The position numbers and the translations under genes were made by a program. Positions 62,349 to 64,000 of a DNA stretch of 64,000 nucleotides are shown here, one piece after another. The stretch is taken from NCBI GenBank assembly GCA_015654535.1, contig JAATGU010000043.1:41471-105470 (forward strand). The letters are read 5' to 3'. The first letter of the stretch is position 1. Each line of letters starts with the position of its first letter. The DNA is from Bacteroidales bacterium (lineage in GTDB: Bacteria > Bacteroidota > Bacteroidia > Bacteroidales > Bacteroidaceae). The notes beneath the pieces were generated by a model. The model saw only the letters and a list, made by a program, of their open reading frames with translations, ran no database searches and was not told where the DNA came from.

Positions 62349-63563
62349 ATGAAAAAATTAATTATATTCTTTGTGATTTTGTTGGCAGGTCTTTTGCAAA
62401 CGGAGGCTTGTACCACAGCTGTTATTTCGGGTAAGTATACGGTGGATGGTCGTCCTTTGCTTTTTAAACAGCGGGATACCCATGACCCGAATAATAAGTT
62501 TGCATCTTTCACTGATGGTAAATATCCTTATGTTGCGGTCATTAGTACCCGGGATACCGTAAGAAGAAACGTATTTGGAGGGCATAATAGTGCAGGCTTT
62601 GCTATTATCAATTCGGCCTCTTACAATCTGAATCCCGGATTGGATGGTGATGAAAAAGGACTTGATGGATATATAATGAAACTAGCGCTTCAAACGTGTG
62701 CTTCTTTGGCTGATTTTGAACATCTGCTGGATAGTTTACCAAGACCTATCCGGGCAAGTTCTAATTTTGGTGTGATTGATGCCCATGGTGGGGCCGCTTA
62801 TTATGAAACGAGTGATAAAAGGTATATAAAGTATGATGCCAATGATGAAAAGACCGCTCCGTTTGGATATATAATCCGCACTAATTTTTCTTTCTCGGGA
62901 GATCGGACACGAGATAAAGGATTAGGGCGTTTTGAGGTTGCTTCGGCACTTTTTTATCAAGCTTCGCTGAAGAAGAATATTTCTTATCAGTTCATATTAA
63001 GAGACGTGTCCCGAAGTTTGAAACATGGATTGACAGGAGTCGATTTATATGATAATATTCCAGAAAATGGAAATAAAACGGTATTGGTTCCTTTTCGTGA
63101 TTTCATCCCCCGATATGTCACTACCTCTGTTTTGGTCTTTCAAGGAGTAAAAGAGAATGAATCTCCCTCTCAAACGATCTTGTGGTCTATTTTAGGATCT
63201 CCGCTAACGTCTGTTGCAGTGCCACTTTGGGTGAATGCCAAGGGTTATTTGCCGGGTATAGTAACTTCTGAGGGGAAAAGCTCCGCGCCACTTTTTGAGT
63301 GGGCTTCAACGTTGAAACAACAGCTATTTCCCATAGACCGTGGAGAAGGAGAAGATTACCTTGATCTGGCTGCATTGATCACAAAGGACCATAAAGGAAT
63401 TCTTCAGACTTTGGAACCTGCCGAAACACAAGTTCTTGCAGAATCCCATAAGTATATTCAAAAATGGAGAAAAGAGGGTATAAAAATTGAAGAACTGAAA
63501 AAACTGAATGACTGGATTGATCAATATGTATCGGGGTATTATAAAAATACTTATGGATTATAA
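62349..63563 (+). CDS. C45-type Ntn hydrolase (acyltransferase/amidase)
   Basis: A 404-residue exported protein of the acyl-CoA:6-APA acyltransferase-like/C45 group. ATG at 62325 is in frame, but 62349 gives a normal signal peptide (MKKLIIFFVILLAGLLQTEA). Cleavage there exposes Cys21 as the first residue (CTTAVISGKYTVDGRPLLFKQRD), the N-terminal nucleophile of this fold. Further landmarks are FGGHNSAGFAIINSASYN (about 72-89), SNFGVIDAHGGAAYYETSD (about 136-154) and FGYIIRTNFSF. Members cut side-chain amides such as N-acyl or beta-alanyl links, including substrates with Cys residues. It follows susD by 4 bp, so it probably cleaves the imported ligand. Confidence 0.88.
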   Translation: MKKLIIFFVILLAGLLQTEACTTAVISGKYTVDGRPLLFKQRDTHDPNNKFASFTDGKYPYVAVISTRDTVRRNVFGGHNSAGFAIINSASYNLNPGLDGDEKGLDGYIMKLALQTCASLADFEHLLDSLPRPIRASSNFGVIDAHGGAAYYETSDKRYIKYDANDEKTAPFGYIIRTNFSFSGDRTRDKGLGRFEVASALFYQASLKKNISYQFILRDVSRSLKHGLTGVDLYDNIPENGNKTVLVPFRDFIPRYVTTSVLVFQGVKENESPSQTILWSILGSPLTSVAVPLWVNAKGYLPGIVTSEGKSSAPLFEWASTLKQQLFPIDRGEGEDYLDLAALITKDHKGILQTLEPAETQVLAESHKYIQKWRKEGIKIEELKKLNDWIDQYVSGYYKNTYGL

Positions 63564-63574
63564 GTGCGGAAAAA

Positions 63575-63605
63575 CGCCCTCTATTTTTTGTTATTATAGG
63601 GGGCG
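63575..63605 (+). terminator. Terminator-like hairpin after the Ntn hydrolase gene
   Basis: CGCCCTCTAT (63575-63584) pairs with ATAGGGGGCG (63596-63605) with one G-U pair. The following tract is only weakly T-rich (AACTAATTTTT), so termination may be partial. From 63606 to 63791 no gene is seen. Confidence 0.6.
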
Positions 63606-63791
63606 GAACTAATTTTTCCGCAGCTTATTATCAGTTAGTTATCTCTAAAAGTAAAAGGGATTGTCAAAAGATAACCTTATAACTTGCGCTGTAAAACAGG
63701 AAAGGAGAGTTAAAATGTGTTTAACCCTTCTTTCTCAGTATTTTAAACTGATCAATATCGTGACTACGCACCCTTTCCACCTCAAACCAAC

Positions 63792-64000
63792 GTAAGCGTC
63801 TCCGCGATACCATCTTGTCCGAGATGATTTAGCTTTTTATCTTTGTCTTCCAAAAAGAAAAAAGATGAAAGCATCCGAACTATACACAAAAACAATAGAG
63901 GGTTACAAGCAGGAAAATAGTGTCAGCCTTATCACTTTGCGTGATTACTGTAAAGAACAACATGTAAATTATAAGGGAATTCAAAACTGGATGTCCAGAA
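63792..64000 (+). mobile_element. Left end of an IS66-family-like insertion sequence
   Basis: The DNA from 63792 begins GTAAGCGTCTCCGCG. IS66-family ends characteristically start GTAA followed by a GCG-rich stretch (from memory), and a short ORF of IS66 first-gene type begins at 63865 behind a consensus promoter (TATCTTTG at 63838-63845). The element continues past the window. If right, the 8 bp AAACCAAC (63784-63791) should be repeated at the far end. Confidence 0.6.
63865..64000 (+). CDS. IS66-type first ORF (TnpA-like), 3' end outside the window
   Basis: The first 45 codons of a gene that runs off the window. It reads MKASELYTKTIEGYKQENSV, then LRDYCKEQHVNYKGIQNWMSR. A Leu-Arg-x-Tyr-Cys segment followed by a short helix-turn-helix with a Trp is what the first ORF of Bacteroides IS66 elements looks like, as I recall. 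It lies 20 bp after a TATCTTTG -7 element and 73 bp inside the GTAAGCG end. Only the N-terminal DNA-binding part can be seen, so the family call rests on the pattern plus the terminal sequence. Confidence 0.6.
   Translation, partial: MKASELYTKTIEGYKQENSVSLITLRDYCKEQHVNYKGIQNWMSR

Noticed and set aside
1..64000. tRNA, rRNA or CRISPR features
   Set aside because: Reading both strands showed no cloverleaf-like CCA-ended segments, rRNA cores or regularly spaced 25-40 bp repeats. A covariance-model search would be needed to exclude weak RNA elements.

Overview
The window reads as chromosomal DNA of a Bacteroides or close Bacteroidales relative. The evidence is three SusC/SusD pairs, a polysaccharide utilisation locus (PUL), a six-repeat ribosomal protein S1, promoters of the Bacteroides type (TAnnTTTG at -7), SPII lipoproteins and AT-rich spacers. 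No rRNA, tRNA or CRISPR array was seen. Species is not assigned.

Region 1 (1-12.7 kb) is mostly housekeeping: a 5'-truncated msrA, a lipoprotein, a DUF6132/thioredoxin pair, an orphan VirE-type ATPase bracketed by short ATGGGAGAT repeats, rpsA, RNase Z, two secreted proteins with T9SS-like tails, and an apparent four-gene operon of L,D-transpeptidase, ECF sigma factor, putative anti-sigma protein and a Spy-like protein.

Region 2 (12.8-39.9 kb) is a pectin PUL on one strand: sugar isomerase-like protein, SusC, SusD, PL1 lyase, DUF3826, GH43-like, GH143-GH142-like, GH78, GH28, methylesterase-like, GH95, GH140-like and GH78-GH33-like. This enzyme set matches, from memory, the rhamnogalacturonan-II (RG-II) system of B. 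thetaiotaomicron. SusC/SusD would bind and import fragments, and the periplasmic enzymes would remove side chains (apiose, rhamnose, L-galactose, arabinofuranose, DHA, Kdo) and the backbone. The GH43-like gene appears shortened by a poly-A frameshift.

Region 3 (39.9-41.7 kb) is a reverse-strand pair encoding a type III polyketide synthase and an ICMT-like methyltransferase. Downstream of it lie four TGTACA palindromes at exact 22-bp spacing.

Region 4 (41.9-63.6 kb) is the most novel part. Two SusCD loci share an identical 20-bp dyad (AATGCCA-N6-TGGTATT) placed exactly 21 bp before the -7 element, and each is preceded by a short leader ORF containing Met-Arg-Met-Cys-Cys. The first locus carries SusCD, an exported tandem OsmC protein, an S9 peptidase, an APC permease, a glutamate-carboxypeptidase-II-like M28 peptidase and a TlpA thioredoxin. 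The second carries a PstS-like binding protein, SusCD and a C45-type Ntn hydrolase, with a divergent creatininase-family gene. I infer a co-regulated system for taking up and cutting thiol- or cysteine-containing peptides or amides under sulfur amino acid control.

Region 5 (63.8 kb to the end) is the left end of an IS66-family-like element, cut by the window edge.
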